Below, one piece after another: positions 1 to 10,349 of a stretch of DNA of 64,000 bases. The first letter of the stretch is position 1. Each line of letters starts with the position of its first letter. The notes under the pieces were generated by a model. The model was not told the origin of the DNA. It searched no databases and saw nothing but the letters and a program-made list of their open reading frames with translations. Origin of the DNA: an uncultured Sphingobium sp. (GTDB lineage: Bacteria; Pseudomonadota; Alphaproteobacteria; Sphingomonadales; Sphingomonadaceae); NCBI GenBank assembly GCA_946885845.1, contig CAMPHJ010000005.1:62001-126000 (forward strand), in the 5' to 3' direction. Position numbers and translations under genes: made by a program.

Positions 1-405
1 CAGCCGTTCGATCAGCATCTCTGCCGCATCATTGTGGATGGCGCGTCGGGCCATGTCCACCGTTTCAATCTGCTGAGGCGATGCATTGCTGATCGCCTGA
101 TAATAGCTGTCGCAGATGGCGAAATATTCGCGGATGGGCCTGCGAAAGCGGCCTAGGCCGAGGATGATCGCTTCCAGCGGTTCTTCGTTATCGCGCTTGA
201 CCTCGATCACCAGGCGTCCTTCCTCGACGCGCAGCATCACGCGATAGGGGCCTGCATAGCCATCGGCATGGACGCGCTGCGGAGCGAAGAAATTATCTTC
301 CAGCAGGTCGAATATGGCGATGCGACGTTCCTGTTCGACGTCGGCGCTCCGCCACAGGATCGTCCGCTCATCGAGCGTGATATCAATGATGCGCGGATCG
401 GCCAT
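1..405 (-). CDS. UPF0262 family protein (partial, 3' end outside window)
   Basis: The reading frame opens at an ATG on the minus strand and stays open to the window edge, giving the first 135 residues of a protein of about 160. The N-terminus (MADPRIIDITLDE) and the central segment with VEQERRIAIFDLLEDN, VKRDNEEPLEAI and FRRPIREYF match the UPF0262 family, which is conserved across alphaproteobacteria and has no known function. It is divergent from dnaB, with a 134-base shared upstream region. The family call rests on memory of the conserved segments; function is unknown. Confidence 0.85.
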   Translation of the reverse strand, partial: MADPRIIDITLDERTILWRSADVEQERRIAIFDLLEDNFFAPQRVHADGYAGPYRVMLRVEEGRLVIEVKRDNEEPLEAIILGLGRFRRPIREYFAICDSYYQAISNASPQQIETVDMARRAIHNDAAEMLIERL

Positions 406-539
406 GGTGCCGAAGGTGAGTGCGGCGGCCTGCAACGAAAAGCAAGGCCGGAAAGAGCCGATGAAGTTCTCCACAGCTTTGCCCAGAGTGACATAGCTTC
501 ACGCTTGCACTGCGCCGCTGCGAGCGCGATGAGGGGCGC

Positions 540-2024
540 ATGGTCGAACTGGTGCAGATTAACCCCGCCGCGGAAACAGGCGTTACGGAACTCCCCCGCA
601 ATGTGGAGGCCGAAGCCGCTCTGCTGGGCGCGCTGATGATTGACAACCGAATCGCCGAAGATGTGCAGTTGAAACTGAAGCCGGAGCATTTCTTCGAACC
701 GCTTCACGGTCGTGTCTACGAAGCCGTTATGAAGCTGGTGGAACGTGACATGGTCGCAAACCCGGTGACGCTGAAGCCGATGCTGGAACAGGACCCGGCG
801 CTTAAGGAATTGGGAGGCATTGGCTACCTGGCGCAGTTGACCGGCAATGGCGCGGCGCTGCTGGGTGCGCGCGATTTCGCGAGTCAGATCTATGACCTTG
901 CCCTTTTACGTCAACTTGTAAATGTTGGCCGTGAACTTGTTGAAAATGCTCTGGATACAAGCGAGGACGTTAATCCGCGCGAGCAGATAGAACAGGCCGA
1001 GGTCGCACTTTATAAAGTGTCGGAAGGGGAAGGTGAGGTCGGCTCGGTCAAGAGCTTTGCCACCGCTACGACCATGGCGGTCCAGGTGGCTGAGCGGGCT
1101 CTCAACAGCGGCGGTCATGTGTCCGGGATCACCACGGGTCTTAACAGTCTGAATGAAAAGATTGGTGGCCTTCACAATTCGGATCTCATGATCCTGGCTG
1201 GGCGTCCCGGCATGGGCAAGACGTCGCTCGCGACCAACATCGCTTATAATGCGGCTTCACGTTGGATGCGGGACCATGCTGATGGCATTCCGCCAGAAAA
1301 GAATATGGGGGCGAAAACCGCATTTTTCAGCCTGGAAATGTCTGCCGATCAGTTGGCCACCCGCGTTCTGGCCGAACAGTCGGGCATTAGCGGCGAAGCG
1401 CTGCGCATGGGCAAGATCAGTCGCGCCGATTTTCAGAACCTGTCCCGCGCAGCGCGGGAGCTTCAGGAACTGCCACTGTTCATTGACGATACGCCGGGCC
1501 TGACCATCGCGGCCCTGCGCACACGCGCCCGTCGGTTGAAGCGCCGCCACGACGTTGGCCTCGTCATCGTCGATTATCTTCAGCTGCTTCAAGGTACGGG
1601 CAAGAGCAGCGACAATCGCGTTCAGGAAATTTCCGAAATCTCTCGTGGTCTCAAGACCTTGGCCAAGGAACTTAACGTCCCGGTTCTGGCATTGTCCCAG
1701 CTGAGCCGCGCAGTCGAGCAGCGTGAAGACAAACGTCCGCAGCTTTCCGATCTGCGCGAATCGGGGTCGATCGAGCAGGACGCGGACATGGTCTGGTTCG
1801 TTTTCCGCGAAGATTATTATGTTGCAGCCAAGGAGCCGGGCAACAAGGAAGGCCCTGATCATTTGGAGTGGGCGCAGGAAATGGAGCGCATCTACGGTCT
1901 GGCCGAACTGATCATCGCCAAGCAACGTCACGGGTCAACCGGTCGCATTCGCATGAAATTCGACGCCAAGATCACGCGTTTCTCGGACCTGGCCGAGGGC
2001 GCGTTCATGGGCGATTACGAATGA
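540..2024 (+). CDS. dnaB: Replicative DNA helicase DnaB
   Basis: This is the hexameric 5'-3' helicase that unwinds DNA ahead of the replication fork and binds primase. The 494-residue length is normal for the family. The N-terminal all-helical domain starts with LPRNVEAEAALLGALM near residues 19-34. The C-terminal RecA-like ATPase carries Walker A GRPGMGKTS near residue 221 and Walker B LVIVDYLQLL near residue 341, followed by the LSQLSR and RESGSIEQDADMV segments typical of DnaB. The ATG follows a GAGGGG purine stretch. No intein interrupts the ATPase domain, a common insertion point in this family. The gene ends eight bases from the convergent MAPEG gene. Confidence 0.97.
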   Translation: MVELVQINPAAETGVTELPRNVEAEAALLGALMIDNRIAEDVQLKLKPEHFFEPLHGRVYEAVMKLVERDMVANPVTLKPMLEQDPALKELGGIGYLAQLTGNGAALLGARDFASQIYDLALLRQLVNVGRELVENALDTSEDVNPREQIEQAEVALYKVSEGEGEVGSVKSFATATTMAVQVAERALNSGGHVSGITTGLNSLNEKIGGLHNSDLMILAGRPGMGKTSLATNIAYNAASRWMRDHADGIPPEKNMGAKTAFFSLEMSADQLATRVLAEQSGISGEALRMGKISRADFQNLSRAARELQELPLFIDDTPGLTIAALRTRARRLKRRHDVGLVIVDYLQLLQGTGKSSDNRVQEISEISRGLKTLAKELNVPVLALSQLSRAVEQREDKRPQLSDLRESGSIEQDADMVWFVFREDYYVAAKEPGNKEGPDHLEWAQEMERIYGLAELIIAKQRHGSTGRIRMKFDAKITRFSDLAEGAFMGDYE

Positions 2025-2032
2025 CGAACGGG

Positions 2033-2428
2033 TCAGCCTGACACCAGGGCCTGGAATATCAAGGCAAGACCGACGAGGCTCATGCCGTAGGTTAGAGTCC
2101 TGATGACGGCCACGCCCATGCCATATAGCGGCAGATAAACGGTGCGCGCACCAAGCCACAGCCACCCGCCCAGTGCCGTTGTATCGGTCGTCTTGCCCGC
2201 GATGACCACGCCCAGCAGGCAAATGATGGCGATAGGATAGGTTTCCAGGAAATTGGCTTGAGCACGCACCAGGCGGCCAGCCAACGGGTCCAGCGGCGGC
2301 AAGGATTCGTCGCGCGCGCCCATGTTCCACTTGGCCCCATATTGCTTTGTCTTAAGGTGAGCCGCCGCAAAGATATGCACGAGCAAGAGCACGCAGCTCC
2401 AGGCCAGGATCTTGATCTCAACGGCCAT
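2033..2428 (-). CDS. MAPEG family membrane protein
   Basis: A 131-residue inner-membrane protein with about four hydrophobic helices (near residues 5-22, 60-78, 85-100 and 108-130). The segment LPPLDPLAGRLVRAQANFLETYP resembles the conserved loop of the MAPEG superfamily (membrane-associated proteins in eicosanoid and glutathione metabolism), where Arg-x-x-x-Asn is near-invariant. Bacterial members are mostly uncharacterised; some have glutathione transferase activity. The start ATG follows a GGGGAAT stretch. It is transcribed toward dnaB and separated from it by only eight bases. The substrate cannot be inferred. Confidence 0.85.
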   Translation of the reverse strand: MAVEIKILAWSCVLLLVHIFAAAHLKTKQYGAKWNMGARDESLPPLDPLAGRLVRAQANFLETYPIAIICLLGVVIAGKTTDTTALGGWLWLGARTVYLPLYGMGVAVIRTLTYGMSLVGLALIFQALVSG

Positions 2429-2524
2429 GACATTCCCCTATGGTTGATCAGCGCATGATAGGCGAAGTTGCGGCTACGTCACCTTGCTTGTGACGGCTGG
2501 CCGATTTTAAGGCTGCGAACAAAG

Positions 2525-2559
2525 AAATCCTCCCAACGCGCTGGGCGCAGGGAGGATTT
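2525..2559 (-). terminator. Probable terminator of the sulfur assimilation operon
   Basis: A perfect ten-base inverted repeat (AAATCCTCCC / GGGAGGATTT) with a 15-base loop lies 40 bases beyond the cysH stop codon. In the direction of cysH transcription the stem is followed by a T-rich stretch (TTTCTTTGTT), as expected for a factor-independent terminator. Confidence 0.6.
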
Positions 2560-2598
2560 GTACTTTAGCTATTAGCCGTCCAAGAATCCTGTCGATAC

Positions 2599-3390
2599 TC
2601 AGAACACCGGCTGGTTGGCAGGATCGTCCGGGTCGCCAACAGGCGTGGGCAGCGGAGTCACGGGCGTATGGATGCCGCATTCCACCTTGTCCCAGCCCCG
2701 CCAGCGACCGGCACGGGGGTCTTCGCCCGGCAGAACCTTCGACGTGCAGGGTTCGCACCCGATCGACAGATAACCCTGTGCTTCCAACGGGTGGCGCGGC
2801 AGTTGATGCTGCTCGAAATATGCCTCAAGGTCCGTTTTAGTCCAGTCACCCAAAGGATTGATCTTCAGGCGACCGTCCTCAATCTCGAAGCGGGGGAGGT
2901 TTTGGCGTGTTACCGACTGAAACGCCTTGCGCCCAGAAATCCAGGCGTCGAGCCCTTCCTTCGCGCGATGCATCGGTTCGACCTTGCGAATTTCGCAACA
3001 ACCATCAGGGTCGTAGGACCAGCGGAGGCCGGTTTCGTCCTTTTTCGCCAGCACATCGGCGATGGGCGTGACGGCGCGGCTGTCGGTAAATCCGAACCTG
3101 CCGATCAAAGTGTCACGATAATCCAGCGTTTCTGTGAACATCTTGAGCGTGTCGACAAAGATGACCGGCACATTCCTGTCCGCCATTGCCACCAAATGGA
3201 GCAACACAGCACTCTCCGTGCCGAACGACGACACAACCGCGACGTTGCCCGCCAGTCCTTCGGCAAAGACGGTCTTGAGCATCGACAGCGTGTCGACACC
3301 TTTGAAACGCACGTTGAGGGCATCGGCTTCCGCCTGGGTAAAGGCAGGCCGGGCGTCGATCACATCGAGCTGGCGGGCAGGTTCAGCCAT
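2599..3390 (-). CDS. cysH: Phosphoadenylyl/adenylyl-sulfate reductase (Fe-S type)
   Basis: The enzyme reduces activated sulfate (APS or PAPS) to sulfite with electrons from thioredoxin or glutaredoxin, in the cytoplasm. The 263-residue protein has the PAPS-reductase fold segment SSFGTESAVLLHL (54-66). Cys131-Cys132 together with Cys212 and Cys215 (C-x2-C) are the [4Fe-4S] ligands of the bacterial assimilatory APS reductases. A C-terminal ECGIH carries the catalytic Cys238. The four-cysteine pattern favours APS as substrate over the cluster-free PAPS enzymes. It is the last gene of the minus-strand sulfur operon and overlaps the upstream DUF934 gene by eight bases. Confidence 0.95.
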   Translation of the reverse strand: MAEPARQLDVIDARPAFTQAEADALNVRFKGVDTLSMLKTVFAEGLAGNVAVVSSFGTESAVLLHLVAMADRNVPVIFVDTLKMFTETLDYRDTLIGRFGFTDSRAVTPIADVLAKKDETGLRWSYDPDGCCEIRKVEPMHRAKEGLDAWISGRKAFQSVTRQNLPRFEIEDGRLKINPLGDWTKTDLEAYFEQHQLPRHPLEAQGYLSIGCEPCTSKVLPGEDPRAGRWRGWDKVECGIHTPVTPLPTPVGDPDDPANQPVF

Positions 3391-3815
3391 TCACATTCTC
3401 CGGGTGCCGTTTCGCCCAAACAGGGCGGCGGCCATCGACAGTCTTTTGGTAGACGTCGGCATAACGATTGAGCGCACGCGCTGCGGCGTCGTCGTCCAGC
3501 GCCTTGTCAGGCCGGAATGTGTCAAAGCCGCAGCGTCGCATTGCGACGAGTTGGTCCACCAGCACGTCGCCGACGGCGCGCAGTTCACCGGCGTAGCCCG
3601 CTTCCCGCAAGATGCGGGCCGCCGAATAGCCGCGACCGTCGCCGAATGCAGGAAAGTTGACTTCTACCAGCGACAGCCGGTCAAGAAATGGCAGCAACTC
3701 ACGTGCGTCTTCGCCCGCCTCAATCCTGACGGCGGTCGAATTGGACTGGCCGGTGAAGGATTCGACCGTCACCGCCGGTTCCTGCGTTACTTCGCCTTCG
3801 CGGAAGGAAAGAAAC

Positions 3816-3823
<8 letters not shown>
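3383..3823 (-). CDS. DUF934 family protein (sulfite-reduction associated)
   Basis: A soluble 146-residue protein of the DUF934 family. The conserved core is visible in the segments around LPFLDRLSLVEVNFPAFGDGRGYSAARILRE and ELRAVGDVLVDQL. The family has no established biochemical role but is almost always found beside ferredoxin-type sulfite reductase and cysH, as here. A strong AAGGAGG lies just upstream of the ATG. The gene overlaps cysI upstream and cysH downstream by eight bases each, so translation is very likely coupled and roughly stoichiometric with both reductases. An accessory or electron-delivery role is a guess. Confidence 0.9.
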
Positions 3824-5447
<1,624 letters not shown>

Positions 5448-5450
5448 GGT

Positions 5451-5747
5451 TCAGATCACCCAGTTGCCGGCATCGGCGTCATTCGGTTTCAACGTCAGGT
5501 CGGGCCGCACGGTCGGTCCCAGTGCGCGGATGCGGTCCTTGATATGCGCGGGGCGTACCCCTTCGTCTGTCATGGTGGCGTCGATCACATAGGGAGCGAC
5601 AACGCGCAGCGCAGCTTCTTCCGCGCGGGCCAGTTCGTCACCCCTGTCGCCAACGTCCACCGAATCGGCCAACTGGCGCGACCAGCCGTCGCCGGCCCAC
5701 CAGATGACGTCGCCGGTGCCCAGGTCATTGCCCGTCAAAATTTTCAC
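5451..5747 (-). CDS. DUF2849 domain-containing protein
   Basis: A small 98-residue protein beginning at GTG (MKILTGNDLGTGDVIWWAG). The GTG sits in a GTGA overlap with the cobA stop and is preceded by GGAG at good spacing, so I prefer it to longer reading frames. The opening segment, a short beta-hairpin with WWxxxGWSR, and the following helix with ALRVVAPYVIDA fit DUF2849, a family found mainly in alphaproteobacterial cobA-cysI operons. Function is unknown. Its place between the siroheme-pathway methyltransferase and the siroheme enzyme suggests a link to sulfite reductase assembly or regulation, which is inference only. Confidence 0.85.
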   Translation of the reverse strand: MKILTGNDLGTGDVIWWAGDGWSRQLADSVDVGDRGDELARAEEAALRVVAPYVIDATMTDEGVRPAHIKDRIRALGPTVRPDLTLKPNDADAGNWVI

Positions 5748-6532
5748 GAATGAATCTCCGCCCCATTGTTCACTTGCGCAGTCCAACCGGCCAGCGCGTC
5801 CTGCGCCAGCGCATAGGCCGCTACGTCGCCCACGACAATCAATGCGGGGCTTATTACCTTCTCTCGCAACACCATGTCGCCCAGGTCGGCCAGCAGGGTG
5901 CGCAGCGTCCGCATGTCTGCACGCGTGCCATTTTCCAGTACCGCTACCGGAATTGCGGGCGACACACCGTCGGCGATCAGCTTGTCAGCGATGTCGGCCG
6001 CTGTTGCTACGCCCATGTAGATGACGAGCGTTCGGCCATGACCTGCCAGCCCGGACCAGTCCTGATCGGTCAGCCCCTTGCACTGGCCCGCGACGAAGGT
6101 CACTGCGCTCGCCGAGTCACGGTGGGTCAATGGCAATTGAGCCTGCGCCGCGCAGCCAATCGCGGCACTGATGCCGGGGACGACCTCCACCGGCACCCCT
6201 GCGGCCCGGCACGCTTCCATTTCCTCGCCGCCGCGTCCGAAGATGAAGGGGTCGCCACCCTTCAGCCGGACAACTTTGCGCCCGGAAAGGGCAAGATCGA
6301 TCAGGAGCGCGTTGATGCCGTCCTGGGGCAGGGAATGGCGGCTGCGCTGTTTGGCGACGGAAATCAACTCGGCATGTGGTGAGGCCATCGCCAAGATCGC
6401 AGCCGATACCAGCCCGTCATGCACGATCACCTGCGCGTCGCCGATCAGTCGCGCTGCGCGTAGCGTCAACAGGTCCGGGTCGCCGGGGCCAGCGCCGACG
6501 AGGTAAACGGTGGAAGGTGCAGCTTTAGCCAT
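5744..6532 (-). CDS. cobA: Uroporphyrinogen-III C-methyltransferase (SUMT)
   Basis: SUMT transfers two methyl groups from SAM to uroporphyrinogen III, giving precorrin-2, the precursor of siroheme and B12. The 262-residue single-domain protein starts VYLVGAGPGDPDLLT (residues 8-22), the SAM-binding signature of the family, and continues with VVRLKGGDPFIFGRGGEE and VVPGISAA. No CysG dehydrogenase/ferrochelatase domain is fused, so those steps must be encoded elsewhere. I chose the ATG at 6532 over a TTG nine bases upstream. As first gene of the operon it supplies the cofactor path for the downstream sulfite reductase. Confidence 0.94.
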   Translation of the reverse strand: MAKAAPSTVYLVGAGPGDPDLLTLRAARLIGDAQVIVHDGLVSAAILAMASPHAELISVAKQRSRHSLPQDGINALLIDLALSGRKVVRLKGGDPFIFGRGGEEMEACRAAGVPVEVVPGISAAIGCAAQAQLPLTHRDSASAVTFVAGQCKGLTDQDWSGLAGHGRTLVIYMGVATAADIADKLIADGVSPAIPVAVLENGTRADMRTLRTLLADLGDMVLREKVISPALIVVGDVAAYALAQDALAGWTAQVNNGAEIHS

Positions 6533-6646
6533 GATGGCCAAATGGCGGATGCACGCGCCCCTTTCAATTCAGAATGCTTTGTCAGCCACATAGGAAAATT
6601 TGGGAGGGATGCCCGGTTCGACTGATAATGGGATTAAGGAAGACGG

Positions 6647-8080
6647 TCAGTCGCCCATCGCCTCGATATCGATGTCCTTAAGGCCCACGCCGATGGAAGC
6701 GCGGGGCTGCTCAATTTCCGCGGACGCAACCGGATAGGCGCAATAATCCGCCGCATAATAGGCGCTCGGACGATGATTGCCTGAAATTCCCACACCACCA
6801 AAGGGAGCGGAGGAAGATGCGCCGTTAGTCGGGCGGTTCCAGTTGACGATTCCCGCCCGGACATTGGCCCAAAACTGGTTATATTGTTCTGGGGTCCCCC
6901 CGATCAGCGAAGCGGATAACCCATATCGGCTGTTGTTGGCTTCTGCGATGGCGGCGGCAAAGTCCGGCACCCGGATGACCTGCAGCAGCGGCCCGAACAA
7001 TTCCACATCGGGCCGTTCTTCCATGGCTGTGACGTCTATGATTGCGGGACTGAGGAAAGGGCGATCCTCGACCGGGCGCACCATATGTTTGATGGGGCGA
7101 CCGCCGTGGCTCATCAGGTAAAGGAAGCTTTCGGTCAGTTGGTCCGCCGCCCGATTGTCGATCACCGGCCCCATGAAAGGCTTCGGATCGGCATGAGGGT
7201 GGTCGACGATGAGTCGGTCGGCGATTTTCTTGACCTCAGCGATCAGCGCGTCGGCCAGTTCCTGCTTTACGATCAGTCGGCTCGCTGCGGTGCATCGCTG
7301 TCCGCTCGACACGAAGGCGGATTGTATCACCAGCACTGCGGCGCTCGCCAGGTCGGCGGTGTCCCACACGATGACAGGATTGTTGCCGCCCATCTCCAGA
7401 GCCAGGATTTTCCCGGGATTAGTCGCGAACTGTTGATTTATGGAAATTCCGGTGTGCGCCGATCCGGTAAACAGGATGCCGTTCACATCGGGATGAGCGG
7501 CAAGGGCTTTTCCTTCGTCCGGCCCGCCCAGAACCAGCCGCAGGCTATCTTCAGGAACGCCAGCCTCATGGAAAAGCCGGACCAGCATTTCTCCAACGGC
7601 AGGCGTATGTTCGGAGGGTTTGAATAGCACGCCATTGCCGGCCAGCAGGGCCGGGACGATATGTCCATTCGGCAGATGGGCGGGGAAGTTATAGGGGCCA
7701 AGTACGGCCATGACGCCGTGGGGTTTATGCCGCACAGACTGGCGAGCGCCCAGAGCCGCTTCCAACCGCCGCTGGCCGGTCCGTTCCGAATAGGCGGCAA
7801 CGGAAATATCGACCTTGTTCATCACCGCCGTGACTTCAGTTCGCGCGTCCCACAAGGGCTTGCCCGTTTCACGCGCGATCAGGTCGGCCAGTGCATCTTC
7901 ATTAGCGCGAACGACGTTCACGAAGCGGCGCAGCGTTTCGATGCGGTAGGCCACGGGTTTTGCCGCCCAGCGCGGCCAGGCTGCGTGGACGCGAGCAACC
8001 TCCGCCTCCACATCGCTGGAGGTTCCTTGCCATAGGAGAACGCCAGTGGCGGGTTCGGTTGAAGTCAGCGTTGCGGACAT
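6647..8080 (-). CDS. astD: Succinylglutamate-semialdehyde dehydrogenase
   Basis: An NAD-dependent aldehyde dehydrogenase of 477 residues. It shows the AstD-specific segment GPYNFPAHLPNGHIVPALLAGN (from residue 128), catalytic Glu229 in LEMGGNNP and catalytic Cys263 in SSGQRCT. AstD oxidises N-succinylglutamate semialdehyde, the fourth step of the arginine succinyltransferase (AST) pathway. No astA, astB, astC or astE is in the window, so in this organism it stands alone or belongs to a dispersed pathway. It diverges from the alpha/beta hydrolase gene across 210 bases. Assignment to AstD rather than a general aldehyde dehydrogenase is strong. Confidence 0.93.
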   Translation of the reverse strand: MSATLTSTEPATGVLLWQGTSSDVEAEVARVHAAWPRWAAKPVAYRIETLRRFVNVVRANEDALADLIARETGKPLWDARTEVTAVMNKVDISVAAYSERTGQRRLEAALGARQSVRHKPHGVMAVLGPYNFPAHLPNGHIVPALLAGNGVLFKPSEHTPAVGEMLVRLFHEAGVPEDSLRLVLGGPDEGKALAAHPDVNGILFTGSAHTGISINQQFATNPGKILALEMGGNNPVIVWDTADLASAAVLVIQSAFVSSGQRCTAASRLIVKQELADALIAEVKKIADRLIVDHPHADPKPFMGPVIDNRAADQLTESFLYLMSHGGRPIKHMVRPVEDRPFLSPAIIDVTAMEERPDVELFGPLLQVIRVPDFAAAIAEANNSRYGLSASLIGGTPEQYNQFWANVRAGIVNWNRPTNGASSSAPFGGVGISGNHRPSAYYAADYCAYPVASAEIEQPRASIGVGLKDIDIEAMGD

Positions 8081-8241
8081 TCGGTCGATATGGATGATAA
8101 CGGGCGATTAGGGAAGGGAGCGAGCCATCGGCGGCAGCTTCCGTATCGCTTTTTGTTTCTTTGCCGATAATCTCTCCGCTTGCGGGACGCCGACGGTGCG
8201 GCGATATGAAGGCGAGCCAGGCCAACGCTTGGTATTAAGGG

Positions 8242-8270
8242 GTTCAAGCTTGTCCTTTGATGTCTTGAAC
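8242..8270. promoter_or_regulatory. Inverted repeat in the astD / hydrolase divergent region
   Basis: A perfect seven-base inverted repeat GTTCAAG / CTTGAAC with a 15-base spacer lies 20-48 bases upstream of the GTG start of the hydrolase gene. The centre-to-centre distance is about two helical turns, as for many dimeric regulators. No regulator can be named and the match could be chance. Confidence 0.3.
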
Positions 8271-8290
8271 ATGCTGGGGATGTAGGACGG

Positions 8291-9160
8291 GTGAGCGCAT
8301 TTGCTGACGGCTATTGGTGGTCCCCTGATGGCCTGCGTCTTCATTACCGCGACTATGGGGGCGGCGCCGATGGGCGGCCGCCGCTCCTTTGCCTGCCCGG
8401 CCTGACCCGCAACGCGAGGGATTTTGAGCCGCTCGCCGAAAGGCTTGGCGGACATTGGCGTCTTATCTGTCCTGATATGCGGGGACGTTCGGAAAGCGCG
8501 CAGGCGAAGGACCCGATGACCTATGTCCCGCTGACCTATCTTCAGGATATCAGTCGCCTATTGAGCGATCTTGCCATTACCCGCTTCGTCGCCATCGGTA
8601 CTTCGCTGGGCGGGCTGATCACCATGCTGATCGCCTCGACACACCGCGAATGGCTTGCAGGTGCCGTGCTGAACGATGTCGGACCTCAACTGGAAGAGGC
8701 AGGCCTTGCGCGAATCAGGGCGCATGTCGGCGTGGGGCAGTCCCACCCCAGTTGGGTTCATGCGGCCCGCGCGCTGGAAGATGCGAACCGGGACGTCTAC
8801 CCAAGCTATGGTCTTGAACAGTGGCTGGCGATGGCAAAGCGGCTCTATCGTCTGAGCAATGGAGGGCGCATAGTGTTGGACTATGACATGCGGATAGCCG
8901 AGCCGCTGCGCGTCGCGGGTGGCGAAGGCGGCGTCGACATGTGGCCTGCGATGGCCTCCTTCCGCGATATTCCCTCACTGCTCCTGCGGGGGGAATGTTC
9001 CGATATTCTTAGCGTCGATACGGCGGAGCGGATGCTACGGGAAATGGGCGGTGAAGCGACGCTGACCACGGTCCCTGGCGTGGGACACGCTCCCTTGCTG
9101 GACGAACCGGAGGCGGCGCGCGCTATCGATCAGTTGTTGGCCAGGGTTCTTCGTGGCTGA
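8291..9160 (+). CDS. Alpha/beta hydrolase
   Basis: A 289-residue alpha/beta-hydrolase-fold enzyme. The nucleophile elbow GTSLGG places Ser105. The acid is probably the Asp in GECSDIL near residue 239, and the base is His266 in GVGHAP. The oxyanion segment LCLPGLTRNARDFEPLA and PDMRGRSES fit the esterase/epoxide-hydrolase-like branch. No signal peptide is seen, so it is cytoplasmic. The start is GTG with AGGACG upstream. The glycosyltransferase gene begins inside its last codons, so the two are translationally coupled. The substrate is not predictable. Confidence 0.88.
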   Translation: MSAFADGYWWSPDGLRLHYRDYGGGADGRPPLLCLPGLTRNARDFEPLAERLGGHWRLICPDMRGRSESAQAKDPMTYVPLTYLQDISRLLSDLAITRFVAIGTSLGGLITMLIASTHREWLAGAVLNDVGPQLEEAGLARIRAHVGVGQSHPSWVHAARALEDANRDVYPSYGLEQWLAMAKRLYRLSNGGRIVLDYDMRIAEPLRVAGGEGGVDMWPAMASFRDIPSLLLRGECSDILSVDTAERMLREMGGEATLTTVPGVGHAPLLDEPEAARAIDQLLARVLRG

Positions 9161-10295
9161 TCCAATTGGGCGGCCGCCGCGGCTGCTTCATATTCATGGC
9201 AGCTTCACCCTGGGCGGCAAGGAAGCGCGCGCTGTCCGCCTCATGAACCTGTGGGGTGGACGGGCGCATCACTATATCGTCAGTGCGGACCCGGACGCTA
9301 TGAATGCGCGCGACGCGATCGATCCCGCCGTCATGGTGGATTTTCCGCCACCTCCTGCGCTTAAGGGTAGCCCAAGCGCGGCGCATTTCCGGGCAATTGG
9401 TCGCTTCATATCGGCCTTTGACCTGGTGCTTACCTATAATTGGGGAGCGATGGACGCGGTGATGTCCCACCGCCTTTGCGCGCCATTCATGCGTCTGCCG
9501 CCGCTCATTCACCATGAGGATGGCTTTAACGCGGATGAGGCGGCAGGGCTGAAGACGCGGCGGACCTTATATCGCCGCCTGGCTTTGGGCGGAAGCTTCG
9601 CGGTTGTCGTCCCGTCCCGCAAGCTTGAAGATATTGCGCGTCATGTCTGGCGTCAGCCTGATCGCAGGATACACCTTATCCGCAATGGTATCGACGTGGC
9701 GCGTTATGCGGCCCAGCCGGCGCCCGGCGCGATTCCCGGCCTGGTTCGCTCTCCTGGGAAATTGCTGGTCGGCACACTTGCCGGCCTGCGTCCGGTCAAG
9801 AACATCCCTCGCCTGGTCCGGGCGGTTGCGCCTCACCGGGACCGGATCCAACTGGTCGTTGTGGGTGAAGGGCCGGAGCGGGAGGCGATCCTTGCCGAAG
9901 CAAGGCGCCATGGGATCGACGACCTGCACATGGCGGGATTCCTGCCGGATCCGTCGCGATATATCGGGCTGCTGGATATTTTTGCCCTCTCATCGGACAG
10001 TGAGCAGTTTCCCATATCACTTGTCGAGGCAATGGCGGCGGGCCTGCCGGTCGCGTCGATGGATGTCGGCGATGTCGTGCAGATGGTCGCGTCCGACAAT
10101 CGTCCCTTCGTCGTGGCGGACGAACAGGCGCTTTCGCAGGCGCTGGGAACGCTTGTTGGCAGTGCGGACCTGAGAGGGCGGTTGGGCAGTGCGAACCAGG
10201 CTCGGGCGCGCCGGGACTTTGACGAAGCCATGATGGTCGATGCTTATGCGGCGCTTTACGGGGAGGCACTTTCCAGTCCGCATATTTTACGGTAG
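9153..10295 (+). CDS. Glycosyltransferase family 4 protein
   Basis: A 380-residue GT-B glycosyltransferase. The N-terminal domain opens with LLHIHGSFTLGGKEARAVRL (from residue 11), the usual GT4 glycine-rich loop. The C-terminal nucleotide-sugar domain has GLRPVKNIPRLV, VVGEGPER, and an E-x7-E motif (Glu284, Glu292) in DSEQFPISLVEAMAAGLPVA. It likely transfers a sugar from an NDP donor during surface polysaccharide or glycolipid synthesis; acceptor and donor are unknown. It starts at GTG inside the hydrolase stop region. No other polysaccharide gene is nearby, which is unusual for GT4 enzymes. Confidence 0.9.
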   Translation: MADPIGRPPRLLHIHGSFTLGGKEARAVRLMNLWGGRAHHYIVSADPDAMNARDAIDPAVMVDFPPPPALKGSPSAAHFRAIGRFISAFDLVLTYNWGAMDAVMSHRLCAPFMRLPPLIHHEDGFNADEAAGLKTRRTLYRRLALGGSFAVVVPSRKLEDIARHVWRQPDRRIHLIRNGIDVARYAAQPAPGAIPGLVRSPGKLLVGTLAGLRPVKNIPRLVRAVAPHRDRIQLVVVGEGPEREAILAEARRHGIDDLHMAGFLPDPSRYIGLLDIFALSSDSEQFPISLVEAMAAGLPVASMDVGDVVQMVASDNRPFVVADEQALSQALGTLVGSADLRGRLGSANQARARRDFDEAMMVDAYAALYGEALSSPHILR

Positions 10296-10349
10296 GGGCG
10301 CGCGTAACTTTCGTCATCGGGTTCAAAAGCTGCTATAGCGCGACTTTCA

